In this document: in pieces, positions 39,929-50,051 of the stretch
Position numbering within the stretch: the stretch's first letter is position 1
Layout of the letters: each line of letters starts with the position of its first letter
Source: Gemmatimonadaceae bacterium
GTDB taxonomy: Bacteria > Gemmatimonadota > Gemmatimonadetes > Gemmatimonadales > Gemmatimonadaceae
NCBI GenBank assembly: GCA_013697785.1
Contig: JACCWE010000014.1
Coordinates: 1 to 64,000 of the forward strand
DNA length: 64,000 bases
Direction of reading: 5' to 3'
Notes under the pieces: generated by a model
Database searches by the model: none
What the model saw: only the letters and a program-made list of their open reading frames with translations
Told to the model about the DNA's origin: nothing
Made by a program: the position numbers and the translations under genes

Positions 39929-41008
39929 CTATTGAACTGCGGGCGCCTCATCCGGCGTGATCAGCGTGCGGAAGATGTCGCGCCGCGCGATGAAGTACGA
40001 GCCGATCACGATCACCGCCGCCAGCGCCTGCGCCGCCAGCGTCTCGACCGTCGGGAACACCGAGAACCAGAGCCCGACCCACGCCGGAATTCGCTCGAGC
40101 CACGCAACCGGCGTCGTCGAGATCCAGTGCGCGAGCTGCATCTCCTGCGCCTGCTCGCCCACCATCACGAGCAGCACGACGCCGAGCATGAAGCCCGTGA
40201 ACACGAGCATCTTGCGGTACGGCAGCTTGCGGTGCGCGATGAACGTCAGCACCGCGACGATCGCCGTGAGCACGAGCCCCATTGCGACGCCCGCGAGCAC
40301 GACGCTGCCGCCCATTTTGAGGCGGTAGCTCTGAAGGAAAAGCACGACCTCGAAGCCCTCGCGGTACAACGACGTGAAGCCGAGCACGCCCAGCCCGAAC
40401 ACGATGCGACGCGCCTTCTGCTCCGCGTTTCCCTGGGCGCTCATCAGCGTGCGCTTGCGGCGATTGTGCATGCTGATCCAGCCGGTCCAGTAGACCTTGT
40501 GGAAGAACCAGTTCATGACGACCAGCAGCACCACCACAGCAAGCAGGCCGGTGCCGGCCTGCACGTCGAGCGCGGGGAGGCGGTCGGAAAGCGCGTCGAC
40601 CATACCGACCGCGCCGAACCAGGTGATGAGCGTCGCGAGGAACGCGAGCGCCGCGCCGACGGCAACGGGACGCTGATACGATTCCGTAGATCCCTTCATG
40701 CTCGCGGTGATCGCTGCGAGCACGAGGATGCACTCGAGCCCTTCGCGGAACACGAGCACCGCGATGTCGAGCGCCTTCACCGTGGATGGGCTGTCCAGGG
40801 TCATCGGATCGGGCGCGCCGCCGGAGACGATCGCGGACCAGATCAGAATCGCGAGAACGGCGGCGATGCCGCCCCAGATGGCGATGCGTCCACCGATACG
40901 CGCGGCGCGAGGGCCGGCGAAAGTCGGACGGCTGGCCGTGGTCACTGCCGCTGGAGGGCTCGGGCGGAGGCGTGTTTGTTCATTCCGACTGATATTATCG
41001 GCTTTCAC
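39929..41008 (-). CDS. FTR1 family iron permease
   Basis: REGLECILVLAAI and REGFEVVLFLQSYRL duplicated REGxE motifs, 7 hydrophobic segments. Confidence 0.93.
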   Translation of the reverse strand: MKADNISRNEQTRLRPSPPAAVTTASRPTFAGPRAARIGGRIAIWGGIAAVLAILIWSAIVSGGAPDPMTLDSPSTVKALDIAVLVFREGLECILVLAAITASMKGSTESYQRPVAVGAALAFLATLITWFGAVGMVDALSDRLPALDVQAGTGLLAVVVLLVVMNWFFHKVYWTGWISMHNRRKRTLMSAQGNAEQKARRIVFGLGVLGFTSLYREGFEVVLFLQSYRLKMGGSVVLAGVAMGLVLTAIVAVLTFIAHRKLPYRKMLVFTGFMLGVVLLVMVGEQAQEMQLAHWISTTPVAWLERIPAWVGLWFSVFPTVETLAAQALAAVIVIGSYFIARRDIFRTLITPDEAPAVQ

Positions 41009-41043
41009 TTATCTGCGCCAGCGGGTGAAGAATTTCCCGATTC

Positions 41044-41433
41044 TCAGTCGCACGGACTCTCGAGCACCGCAATTGCTGCTGCTGAGCTCGTTGTATGCGT
41101 CAGCGACAGATGGACCCGTGTGACGCCCAATTCGATCGCGCGTTTGGAAGCCCCTCCGTGCAGCAGGATCGACGGCGACCCGTCCTCCGCGAGCACGACC
41201 TCCAGCTCCCGCCACCCGATCGCCCGCGCCGCCGCAGTCCCGCGCAGCGCCTTGTACGTCGCCTCCTTTGCCGCCACGCGAGCCGCGAGATGGAGCGCCG
41301 GACGCGGCCGGCTCGACGCGTATGCACGCTCGGCCTCGGTGAACAGCTTCCGCAGCGCATGATCCCCCTTCGACGCGAGCATCCGCTCCACGCGCGCGAT
41401 CTCGACCATGTCGATGCCGACCGCGATGATCAC
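41044..41433 (-). CDS. acpS: Holo-[acyl-carrier-protein] synthase
   Basis: GTG start 41433; VIIAVGIDMVEIARVERMLASKGDHALRKLFTEAERAYASS...LAARVAAKEATYKAL...HLSLTHTTSSAAAIAVLE. Confidence 0.95.
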   Translation of the reverse strand: MIIAVGIDMVEIARVERMLASKGDHALRKLFTEAERAYASSRPRPALHLAARVAAKEATYKALRGTAAARAIGWRELEVVLAEDGSPSILLHGGASKRAIELGVTRVHLSLTHTTSSAAAIAVLESPCD

Positions 41434-42239
41434 TTCGCCTTTCCCGCTTTCGACTTCGACTTCGCGGACGCGCGCCGCTTCTGCGACTTCTTCCGGCTGA
41501 ACATCCGCCGCCAGAACGACCGTACGGCACGCCGCTCGTCGGTCAGCACCGGGTGGATCACGATCCAGCTCTCGTCCGCGCTTCGGAAAACCGTGCGCAG
41601 CACCGACCGCCATTCGCGCCAGCGCACGAATCGCTCGCTGTCGTCGCACGCGCCCAGCGCTTGCTCGGCGCGCTCGAGCTCCGCGATCCGCGCGAAGAGC
41701 TCGTGCGCGTTGTCGGTGAGCTCCGCGCGCAATGCGCGACGCTCTCCTGCCGCGTTCGGATATCGCTCCTGCGCGATCTCTTCGAGCACGTGCTCGACCG
41801 ACGACCGCAGAGCCGCTGCATCGAACGCGGCGCGCAGCGCCACGAGATTCGGCGCACGCTCAGCCAGGAGCCTCGCCTCGAGCAGCGGCCCGAAGAAGCG
41901 ATCGTGCTCCTCCCCCGCCGCGAGCGAGCCGGCGCCAAGCGCGCGCAGCGAGCGCGTCATCTCGGGAATCGCGCAGACGTTGCTCGCGATCTCCGTCGCG
42001 AGCGCGTTGAGGTCGTGCGCCCGCTCGAGCTGGATCACATCGCCGGTCACGAGGTAGAGCTCGAGCACGTCGCCCGGCACGCGAATCCCCTCGAGCTGCG
42101 CGAGCGCGAGCGAGATGCGTCCGCGCGCCGTGTCGAGCGACAGCGAGTCGGCATCGAGCGTCACCATCGCCTCACCCTCGAGCTCGCGTCCGCGGAGCAG
42201 GCCGCCCAGTATCACGCGGCGCGCGGGCGACGCGGGCAT
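41430..42239 (-). CDS. Conserved hypothetical protein with basic C-terminal tail
   Basis: 269 aa; acidic/helical core, tail FWRRMFSRKKSQKRRASAKSKSKAGKAK; starts just downstream of CYTH gene and overlaps acpS by 4 nt. Confidence 0.7.
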   Translation of the reverse strand: MPASPARRVILGGLLRGRELEGEAMVTLDADSLSLDTARGRISLALAQLEGIRVPGDVLELYLVTGDVIQLERAHDLNALATEIASNVCAIPEMTRSLRALGAGSLAAGEEHDRFFGPLLEARLLAERAPNLVALRAAFDAAALRSSVEHVLEEIAQERYPNAAGERRALRAELTDNAHELFARIAELERAEQALGACDDSERFVRWREWRSVLRTVFRSADESWIVIHPVLTDERRAVRSFWRRMFSRKKSQKRRASAKSKSKAGKAK

Positions 42240-42830
42240 CTACAGCTCGCGCACTGAAGTCGCGACGCCCGAACGCTCGGCATCGGAAAGCATCGCGCGC
42301 TTGCCCGTGCGCTTCTCATACCTCATTGCGAAGTCCGTGAGGCGGTCCGCATTGTACGCGGCGCGCGGGATGCCGAGTGCCGCGATGGCACGCTCCAGCG
42401 CAGCAGGCTCACCTTCGACCTCCACGAGATCATCCATGCACGGATATCTCTCGAAGCGCACCATTGCCTCGCCGATCTCGAACTGCTCGATCTCGCGATC
42501 GATCGCGCGCGTGACCATGTATCCGAGCCCCGCGAGCATTACGGCGACGGATTCTGCGTCGAGCACCGTGGAACCGACCTCCTCGCGCACCTTGTAGCCG
42601 CGCTCGTAGCCCGTCGGCCCCTTGAACTCGAGCTCCGTGCGTGTGCCACTATCGTCGCGATAGGTGCGGAGACGCAACACGATGTCGCGCGCGGCGAGCG
42701 AGCGGTCGTTCGTGTCGTAGCGACGATCCTCGAGGCGTCCGGCGAAGTCGAACGTCCCTCCGGCCTTGATCAGCTGCGCCCGGCGCTCATCCCACGAGTC
42801 GAGCACCGCCTTGAGCTCGACCTCACGCAT
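42240..42830 (-). CDS. CYTH-domain protein (class IV adenylate cyclase / ThTPase-like)
   Basis: MREVELKAVLDSWDERRAQL (ExExK), RLEDRRYDTNDRSLAARDIVLRLRTYRDDSGTRTELEFKGP, FERYPCMDDLVEVEG. Confidence 0.9.
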   Translation of the reverse strand: MREVELKAVLDSWDERRAQLIKAGGTFDFAGRLEDRRYDTNDRSLAARDIVLRLRTYRDDSGTRTELEFKGPTGYERGYKVREEVGSTVLDAESVAVMLAGLGYMVTRAIDREIEQFEIGEAMVRFERYPCMDDLVEVEGEPAALERAIAALGIPRAAYNADRLTDFAMRYEKRTGKRAMLSDAERSGVATSVREL

Positions 42831-43530
42831 CGACGATCACGCGCATCACCGCCGCAGTGTCCGCGAGCGATGAGAAGAGCGCATATGGCTGATGCCGCGC
42901 GAGCTCTTCGGGCGTGTAGCGCCCGGTCGCAACCGCGATCGCGCGCGCGCCGATCGCCTGGCCGCATGTGATGTCTGCCGGAGTATCGCCAATGACGTAG
43001 ATGTGGTCGCCCGGAATGTCGAGGCCGAGCGTCTCCTTCGCACGCCGCTGCGCCAGCGCGGGAAGCTCGGCGCGTGCGTGATGGTCCGATCCGAAGGCGC
43101 ACACCTTGAAGCGATCGATATCGATCCCCGCCGCGCGCAGCTTGATCGCCGCGCCCTCCCGAAGGTTGCCGGTGAGCAGCCCGAGGATCACGTCGCTGTG
43201 CTCTTCGAGGAGATCGAGCAGCTCGCGCACACCGTCGAAGACGTGCGCGCGCGTTCCGCCCGCCAGCTCGCGCTCGAGGCCGCCGAGGTATCGCAGCATG
43301 AGCGGATCGATGCGCTGGTCGATGATGTCATCGGTGTGGCCATCGGCGCGCATGAGGTCGCGCACGATCTGCGGATCGGTCTTTCCATCGTAGTGATAGT
43401 CCTGCGGACCCGCGCCGCCGAAGACGGTGGTGAGCGCCTCGGTCATGGCCCGCCGGCCAGCGCCGTCGCTCCACAGGATGGTTCCATCGATGTCGAACAG
43501 GACGAGCTTCACGTTCGTGGAATCGGTCAT
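42823..43530 (-). CDS. HAD-superfamily hydrolase (phosphoglycolate phosphatase-like)
   Basis: LVLFDIDGTILWSDGAGRRAM...LGLLTGNLREGAAIKLRAAG...YVIGDTPADITCG. Confidence 0.92.
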   Translation of the reverse strand: MTDSTNVKLVLFDIDGTILWSDGAGRRAMTEALTTVFGGAGPQDYHYDGKTDPQIVRDLMRADGHTDDIIDQRIDPLMLRYLGGLERELAGGTRAHVFDGVRELLDLLEEHSDVILGLLTGNLREGAAIKLRAAGIDIDRFKVCAFGSDHHARAELPALAQRRAKETLGLDIPGDHIYVIGDTPADITCGQAIGARAIAVATGRYTPEELARHQPYALFSSLADTAAVMRVIVDA

Positions 43531-44444
43531 GTGTGCGTGAGGGTGACGCCCGCGAGAATCGTCATGGCGCCGACTCCCTGCAGCGGCGTGGGATGCTCAT
43601 TGAGCCAGATCCACGCCGCGAGCAGCGCGAACACGGGCTCGAAGTGCAGGTAGATCCCCGTGCGGGTGGCGCCGAGGATGCGAATGCCGCGATACCAGAA
43701 CACCGAGGCGATGGCGAGCGAGATCACACCGCCGAAGACGATCGCCCCCCACACGCCCGCAGGCAGCGCGAGCCAGTGCGTCGCGAGCATCGACGGGAAG
43801 CCGAAGATCAGGAGCGGGATCGCACCGCCGGTGAGTGTGAGAGCGGCGACGGTCGTGTCCTCGACGTCGTTTACGAAACGCGCCTGCAGCACGACGTACA
43901 CGGCCCAGATGATCGCGGCGAGCACCGCGAGCAGATTCCCCTCGAGCGTCGATGTGCCATTGAGCGCAACCCGCGACGTGAACGCGATCAGCGCGACGCC
44001 CGCGAGCGAAAGGGCGATGCCGAGCGCGACGCGCGCAGTGATCTCGCCGAGTCCGGCGAAGCGGCCGAGCAGCGCGATGAAGGCGGGGCTCGACGCGAGA
44101 AGCAGCGCGGCGATGCCGACGTCGGTGTTCACGACGCTACCTACGAACACCATTTGGTAGATGCCGTTGCCGAGTATCCCGAGCGCGAGCAGGAGGAGCA
44201 CCTGCCGCCTGGTGGGACGCGCGCGTGCGGTCGCGAAGACGAACACCAGGAGCACGAGCGCCGCGAGCGAGATGCGCACCGCGTTGAATGCGAGCGGGGC
44301 GATGATTCGCGTGGCGTACTTCACGACCGGGAAGTTGAAGCCCCAGATGGCGACCATCAGCACCATCAGCAGGTCGGTCGGGACGAACATCGGCGTGTGG
44401 CGTATTGGTGCGTCGGCGCGAGGCCGGGCGTCGATGAGCGTCAT
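43527..44444 (-). CDS. EamA/DMT family transporter
   Basis: Ten hydrophobic segments; WGFNFPVVKYATR, ARVALGIALSLAGVALIAFT, LGATRTGIYLHFEPVFALLAAWIWLNEHPT. Confidence 0.92.
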   Translation of the reverse strand: MTLIDARPRADAPIRHTPMFVPTDLLMVLMVAIWGFNFPVVKYATRIIAPLAFNAVRISLAALVLLVFVFATARARPTRRQVLLLLALGILGNGIYQMVFVGSVVNTDVGIAALLLASSPAFIALLGRFAGLGEITARVALGIALSLAGVALIAFTSRVALNGTSTLEGNLLAVLAAIIWAVYVVLQARFVNDVEDTTVAALTLTGGAIPLLIFGFPSMLATHWLALPAGVWGAIVFGGVISLAIASVFWYRGIRILGATRTGIYLHFEPVFALLAAWIWLNEHPTPLQGVGAMTILAGVTLTHT

Positions 44445-44518
44445 ACGTAAAGCTAGGCGGAAGCGGTGCGCCGTGACAGGCGGGTGGCCGCTCGCCTGGG
44501 TGCTCCCTAAGTTGCAGG

Positions 44519-44953
44519 ATGCATCTCTCTTTCGCTCTCTTCGCCGACGCCGCGAACATTTCCCAGGAAGGGAAACTCAACATCCTCGGCGTCTTCGACG
44601 CGGTGCAGTGCGGTACGCTGCCGACGGTTCATCCACGCGCGCATCTCGTGGTGCGGCTCAAGGGCGGACAGGACGATGTCGGCACGCACACGGTGTCGCT
44701 CAACTGGCTGAATCCGGATGGGCAGGAGCTCTGGTCGTCGAACGGGGAGCTCAACATCGGCGCGCCGCCGCCGGGAGTGACGGAGATGGATATGCCGCTC
44801 ATTGCCGCGATCGACCTCCCGCTCGATGCTTCGGGCGCGTACTCGATGCGCATCGCGCTCGACGGTGAGGCGCACGGCGAGGTGCGGCTGCTGGTGCGCG
44901 GCGACATCGCACCAATGGGCGCGACGCTGCCGCCGAACAGGCTGGTGAGCTGA
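44519..44953 (+). CDS. DUF6941-like protein
   Basis: MHLSFALFADAANISQEGKLNILGVFDAVQCGTLPTVHPRAHLVVRLKG... pattern recalled for this family. Confidence 0.7.
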   Translation: MHLSFALFADAANISQEGKLNILGVFDAVQCGTLPTVHPRAHLVVRLKGGQDDVGTHTVSLNWLNPDGQELWSSNGELNIGAPPPGVTEMDMPLIAAIDLPLDASGAYSMRIALDGEAHGEVRLLVRGDIAPMGATLPPNRLVS

Positions 44954-45029
44954 CTATTTTCTGACAGAGGCCGCCATTTGCAGGCGATTTCCGTCGTTCG
45001 AAGGTGAATCTTATCGCGAGGATTTCAGC

Positions 45030-47054
45030 GTGAAGCTCCGGGCTCTGGCGCTCGTCGCCATCGTCGCCGCGTCATCTACTGCGCTCGGCGCACAGGCCGC
45101 TTCGAAAGCGGTCGATCGCACGAACATGGACACGACGTGCGCACCGTGCACGGACTTCTATCGCTTCGTGAATGGACGCTGGCAGGACACCGCGACGATT
45201 CCCGCGTCGTATCCGGGCATCGGCGTCGGACGCGAGGTGTATGACCGAAGCCTCGACGTGCTCCACGCGATTCTGGAGGATGCCGCAAAGACCAGGGGAG
45301 CGGCGCCCAACAGCAATACGCAGAAGCTCGGTGCCTTCTACGGTGCGTGTTCGGATTCGTCGCGCGCCGAGAAGCTCGGCGCCACGCCGATGGCCGCAGA
45401 TCTCGCGCGAATCGCCGCGATAAGGACGCCGGCAATGCTGCAGGCGGAGCTCGCGAGGCAGCAGGCGAACGGCGCCGATCTCGCGTTCAGCGTGGGCACC
45501 GAGCCCGACTTCAAGAACACGAAGCTCACCGTCGCCGCGCTCGGACAGGGCGGGCTCGGGCTGCCGGACCGCGAGTACTATCTCGGCGACGACTCTGCAT
45601 CAGTGAAGCTGCGCGAGAGCTATCGCGCGCACATCGCGCGCACGCTGCGGCTGCTCGGCGGCACGCCCGCCGGGGCCGCGGATGAGGCGAAGCGCGTGCT
45701 CGCGCTCGAGACGTCGCTTGCCAAAGCAGCGATGCCGCTCGAGGAGCAGCGCGATCCAAAGAACATCTACCATCCGCTGACGGTCGACTCGATCGCCAGG
45801 ATCGCTCCCGGTGTGAACTGGAAGGCGTACTTCGCGTCGGTTGGGATGACGCCGAAGTCGGTGATCGTCCAGTCGCCCTCGTATCTCACCGCGGTGGGAA
45901 AGCTCGTATCCTCCGTGCCGATGGCGACGTGGCGCGACTATCTCCGCTGGAGGGTGACCGACAACGCGTCGCCATACCTCAGCTCGCGCTTCGTGAACGA
46001 GCGCTTCACCATGCGCGCGCTCCTCACTGGCGCGAAGTCGCTTCCGCCGCGATGGAAGCGGTGCATGACGACGACCGACGCATCGCTCGGCGAAGCGCTC
46101 GGCGCGGCGTACGTCGCGAAGGAGTTTTCACCGGAGGCGAAGGCGCGCGCGCTGGCAATGGTGGGCAACCTCGAGGCCGCGCTCCGCGATCGGATCTCGA
46201 CGCTCGACTGGATGAGCGAGGCGACACGCAAGGAGGCGCTGGCGAAGCTCGCGGCGTTCCGAGTGAAGATCGGCTATCCCGATCGGTTCCGGGATTATTC
46301 GGGGCTGCGGATTCCGCCCGGCGCGTCGTACTATGCGAGCGTGATGCTCGCGAACCAGTTCGAGTTTCGCCGGCAGATGGCGAAGAGCGACAAGCCCACC
46401 GATCGGAACGAGTGGGGGATGACGCCGCAGACCGTCGATGCGTACAACGATGCCCTCAACAACGAGATCGTTTTTCCCGCGGGAATCATGCAGCCGCCTT
46501 TCTTCGACGCGACCGCAGACGATGCGTCGAACTACGGGGCGATGGGCGCGATCATCGGACACGAGATCACGCACGGCTACGACGATGAGGGACGGCAGTT
46601 CGACGCGAGCGGCGCGCTCCGCGACTGGTGGACAAAGGACGACGCGGACAAGTACGACGTTGCAGCAGGGCGCATCCGCGATCAGTACTCGTCGTACATC
46701 GTCGCCGATACATTCCACGTGAATGGCAAGCTCACCCTCGGTGAGAACATCGCGGACTTCGGTGGGCTGAAGATCGCCTACGCGGCATTCGAGAAGGCGA
46801 TGTCGGGAAGGTCGCGGGCGCCGATCGATGGCTTCACTCCGGAGCAGCGTTTCTTCATCGCGTACGCGAGCGCGTGGCGCACGAAGATTCGCCCCGAGAC
46901 GATGATCCTGCAGTCGCGCACCGATCCTCACTCGCCCGGCGAATGGCGTGTGATCGGCGCGCTCTCGAATCTGCCGGAGTTCGCGCAGGCGTTCGGGTGC
47001 AAGGCCGGAGATCCGATGGTGCGAGGAGAGGCGATCCGCGCTACGATCTGGTAA
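45030..47054 (+). CDS. M13 family (neprilysin/PepO-like) metallopeptidase, secreted
   Basis: Signal peptide; IIGHEITHGYDDEGRQFDASGALRDWW, LTLGENIADFGGLKIAY. Confidence 0.96.
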   Translation: MKLRALALVAIVAASSTALGAQAASKAVDRTNMDTTCAPCTDFYRFVNGRWQDTATIPASYPGIGVGREVYDRSLDVLHAILEDAAKTRGAAPNSNTQKLGAFYGACSDSSRAEKLGATPMAADLARIAAIRTPAMLQAELARQQANGADLAFSVGTEPDFKNTKLTVAALGQGGLGLPDREYYLGDDSASVKLRESYRAHIARTLRLLGGTPAGAADEAKRVLALETSLAKAAMPLEEQRDPKNIYHPLTVDSIARIAPGVNWKAYFASVGMTPKSVIVQSPSYLTAVGKLVSSVPMATWRDYLRWRVTDNASPYLSSRFVNERFTMRALLTGAKSLPPRWKRCMTTTDASLGEALGAAYVAKEFSPEAKARALAMVGNLEAALRDRISTLDWMSEATRKEALAKLAAFRVKIGYPDRFRDYSGLRIPPGASYYASVMLANQFEFRRQMAKSDKPTDRNEWGMTPQTVDAYNDALNNEIVFPAGIMQPPFFDATADDASNYGAMGAIIGHEITHGYDDEGRQFDASGALRDWWTKDDADKYDVAAGRIRDQYSSYIVADTFHVNGKLTLGENIADFGGLKIAYAAFEKAMSGRSRAPIDGFTPEQRFFIAYASAWRTKIRPETMILQSRTDPHSPGEWRVIGALSNLPEFAQAFGCKAGDPMVRGEAIRATIW

Positions 47055-47062
47055 AGGGGAGC

Positions 47063-47104
47063 GAGCGCGGAGCGGCGCTCTCGGTGGCCCGGTCTGGTCC
47101 GGGC
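47063..47104. terminator. Two tandem GC-rich hairpins downstream of the M13 peptidase (possible terminator)
   Basis: gagcgc-ggagcg-gcgctc (47063-47080) and gcccgg-tctggt-ccgggc (47087-47104); no clear U-tract. Confidence 0.4.
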
Positions 47105-47164
47105 TTCCGGCTTATGCTAGTATGATCGCTAGTTGCAACGCTACTCGCAGAATGGTGTCCACGC

Positions 47165-49939
47165 GTGTCAGGTTTCGGTGAAGATCTCAATCAAGCGTTC
47201 GAGGGAACGTACGAGATCGAGCGTGAGCTTGGTCGTGGTACGAGCGCGACGGTGTATCTCGCTCGAAGCGTCAAGCACAACAGATTGGTCGCACTGAAGG
47301 TCCTTCGCTCTGAGCTCTCCGCTGTCGTCGGCATACCACGATTTCTGCGAGAGATCGAAACAGCGGCCCGACTGACGCATCCGAATATCCTGCCGCTGCT
47401 CGACTCAGATGAGGCGAGTGGGCTCCTATACTTCGTCACTCCATTTATTGTCGGCGGTTCGCTTCGCGATCGCCTCGAGCGCGACGGCAGTGTTGCGACA
47501 GACGACGCCATTCGCTTAGTCGGCGAAATTGCAAGCGCGCTCGACTATGCGCATCGGCTTGGCATCGTCCACCGAGATGTAAAGCCTGAAAATATTCTGC
47601 TGCAGGATGACCACGCGATCGTTGCGGACTTCGGCATCTCGCTAAGCGTCGGGCAGTTCGAAAGAAAGCGGCTGACTGAATCCGGCTTCGTGATTGGCAC
47701 GCCTTGGTACATGAGTCCTGAGCAGGCAGGCGGCAGCGCCACTTTGGATGCACGCAGTGATGTGTACAGCCTTGGATGCGTGTTATTCGAGCTTCTTGCC
47801 GGTGAACCGCCCTTTGCTGGCCCGACACCACAGGCGGTGCTTGTGAGGCGCCTCGTCGAGCCAGCGCCCCTCCTTCGACAGCGAGTGCCAGCCGCGTCTC
47901 GAGAGTTGGAAGAGTGCCTTTCGAAAGCACTCTCCAGGGAGCCAGCGCAACGATACCAAAGCGCGCGCGAATTCAATGAAGCGCTGAGTCTCGCCCGCGG
48001 CGGGCCACGAGCGCCGCCGATCAAGGGAACGTTTCGGCGCGGCGCGCTCTGGAGCGCGGTGGCCGGGTTGGTCGCTCTCGCACTCGCACTCGCTGGTTAC
48101 TGGGGCCTTGCGCGGCCTCCGCTTCGCGAACGCGACTGGCTGGTTGTCGCAGATTTCGACGGTCCGAGTACGGACAGAGACCTCGCGATCGCCTTTCGAG
48201 AACTTGTCACTTCGGAGCTAAATCGTTCTCGGTTCGTGAGCACAGTGTCACGGCAGCAACTGAGTGCTGCGCTGCACAATGCCGGACTTCCCGACACGAC
48301 ACCCGTGAATGCCGATCTGGCGCGGGAGCTTGCTTTTCGCACCTCTGTTCGCGGGGTCGTCATAGGAACCATTCGACCGACACCTGCGCGTCGGTTCGAC
48401 CTCAACGTTCGCGTCCTCAGTTCGGATCGCGGCGCAGAGATCATCTCGATATCCCGCGAAACGGATTTGGATAACTTGTTGCCAACGATCGCGGACCTCG
48501 CGGGTGACCTGCGCAAGCAAATCGGAGAACGGAGAAGCACGATCCAGGCTGATCGCCCCTTGCTCGACATATTCACACCTTCGCTGCCGGCATACCGGAG
48601 CTACGTCGATGCCATCACGCTCAAGCAGGCAGGAGACATCGTTGGCAGCAATCGCGCGCTTGGGCAGGCTCTGGCTCGCGACACCGGATTCGCCTCGGCA
48701 TGGGCATTGTTGGGCCTGAATTACATCGAGCAACGCAACCTCGACTCGGCGCGCGCCGCCCTGACCGAGGCTTTGAAAAGACCAGGAAGGCTCAGCGATG
48801 CGAACCGGTACAGGATACAAGGTGATGGCGCGTTCGCCATAGACTACGATCTCGCGGCTGCGGTAAAGTGGTATGAACTGTATTTACGCGAGTCTCCGCA
48901 TTCCGTCGGAGGAAGAAACAACTATGGCCTGTACCTCTCTTTTCTTGGAAGAAGAGAGGAAGCCTTGGCTGCATTCGTGCTCGCGAGTAGTGAAAATCCG
49001 CTTGGCCCTGACAACGCGCAGTCAGTTTTGCTGAATGAAACCGCTGAGCTGATAACGCTCGGGCGAGTTGCAAGGGCGCGTGCGGTCGCGAGAGAGCTTA
49101 CGGGGCCATTTGCGCGATACGCGCAAATACAACTCGCGAATGCGGCTGGCGATCGCGCTGCGGCAGAGAGCCTGGCCACCGCCGCGCTCAGCTCCTCGCC
49201 ATCGACTGGATGGCTCCGCGTCGAAGCGCTCACGACGCTCGCGGCGTCAAGCGCTACGCAAGGGCAGTTGATAAACGCGGACCTGCGACTTCAGAGGGCA
49301 GGTCGAGAGGCGACAGGAGCAGAACGCCGATGGTATTCAAATCTCCGCGCACTGCTCGCATTAATGTCGCAGCGGCTCCCCACGTTTAGCTCGTCTAGCG
49401 CTGAGGACTCGACAGCGGGATCGATTGTATCGCGCGGAATTCTTGAGGCGTTAGCTATGGATACGGCGAAGGCCAGCAGCGACCTCATGTTGCTGAGGCG
49501 TCGGCCTGCCGGTGACAGCGCGAAACTCGGGCAGGGAATTCCGGTGCTCCAGGGACTGTTGGACAACGCTGCTGGCCGATGGTCGGATCTCATTGCTCGC
49601 CTGTCGCCCGTCGCTCGGCAGGGCGAAAACGACGCTACCAACCTCGACCGACTTCCAGCAGCATGGTCGAGATGGTTGGTCGCGGACGCATACGCGCATC
49701 AGGGCAAACACGATTCGGCGGCCGCGTATTTCAGTTTGGCGATTGCCGACACAGGAATTGCCTCAGGCCACCTTGCGGTTCGGGGACTCGCGGAGCCGTT
49801 CGCTCGACACCAGCTTGCGCGTCAGTACGACTTAATGGGGCAAGCAGAAAAAGCCATGGCGGAACGACGTGCACTCGCCGAAGCGATGCGGGGAGCGGAC
49901 AGCTCTGGCGATCGCGGCACCCGGAAAAATGAGAAGTGA
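47165..49939 (+). CDS. Membrane-spanning Ser/Thr protein kinase with C-terminal TPR-like domain
   Basis: GRGTSATVYLARS...VALKVLRSE...IVHRDVKPENILL...VADFGIS...GTPWYMSPEQAGG; TM ALWSAVAGLVALALALAGYWGLA; TPR-like C-terminal half. Confidence 0.95.
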   Translation: MSGFGEDLNQAFEGTYEIERELGRGTSATVYLARSVKHNRLVALKVLRSELSAVVGIPRFLREIETAARLTHPNILPLLDSDEASGLLYFVTPFIVGGSLRDRLERDGSVATDDAIRLVGEIASALDYAHRLGIVHRDVKPENILLQDDHAIVADFGISLSVGQFERKRLTESGFVIGTPWYMSPEQAGGSATLDARSDVYSLGCVLFELLAGEPPFAGPTPQAVLVRRLVEPAPLLRQRVPAASRELEECLSKALSREPAQRYQSAREFNEALSLARGGPRAPPIKGTFRRGALWSAVAGLVALALALAGYWGLARPPLRERDWLVVADFDGPSTDRDLAIAFRELVTSELNRSRFVSTVSRQQLSAALHNAGLPDTTPVNADLARELAFRTSVRGVVIGTIRPTPARRFDLNVRVLSSDRGAEIISISRETDLDNLLPTIADLAGDLRKQIGERRSTIQADRPLLDIFTPSLPAYRSYVDAITLKQAGDIVGSNRALGQALARDTGFASAWALLGLNYIEQRNLDSARAALTEALKRPGRLSDANRYRIQGDGAFAIDYDLAAAVKWYELYLRESPHSVGGRNNYGLYLSFLGRREEALAAFVLASSENPLGPDNAQSVLLNETAELITLGRVARARAVARELTGPFARYAQIQLANAAGDRAAAESLATAALSSSPSTGWLRVEALTTLAASSATQGQLINADLRLQRAGREATGAERRWYSNLRALLALMSQRLPTFSSSSAEDSTAGSIVSRGILEALAMDTAKASSDLMLLRRRPAGDSAKLGQGIPVLQGLLDNAAGRWSDLIARLSPVARQGENDATNLDRLPAAWSRWLVADAYAHQGKHDSAAAYFSLAIADTGIASGHLAVRGLAEPFARHQLARQYDLMGQAEKAMAERRALAEAMRGADSSGDRGTRKNEK

Positions 49940-50051
49940 TTTCCATCCTCAAGGGTTCCGCAGGCCATTCGCCCAATTTGCTTTCGTCTTTCGCGGCACA
50001 TAGGTTCGCTCAGGCTTTTACTGCTAGCCAACGATCCACAAGGGAGCCCAC

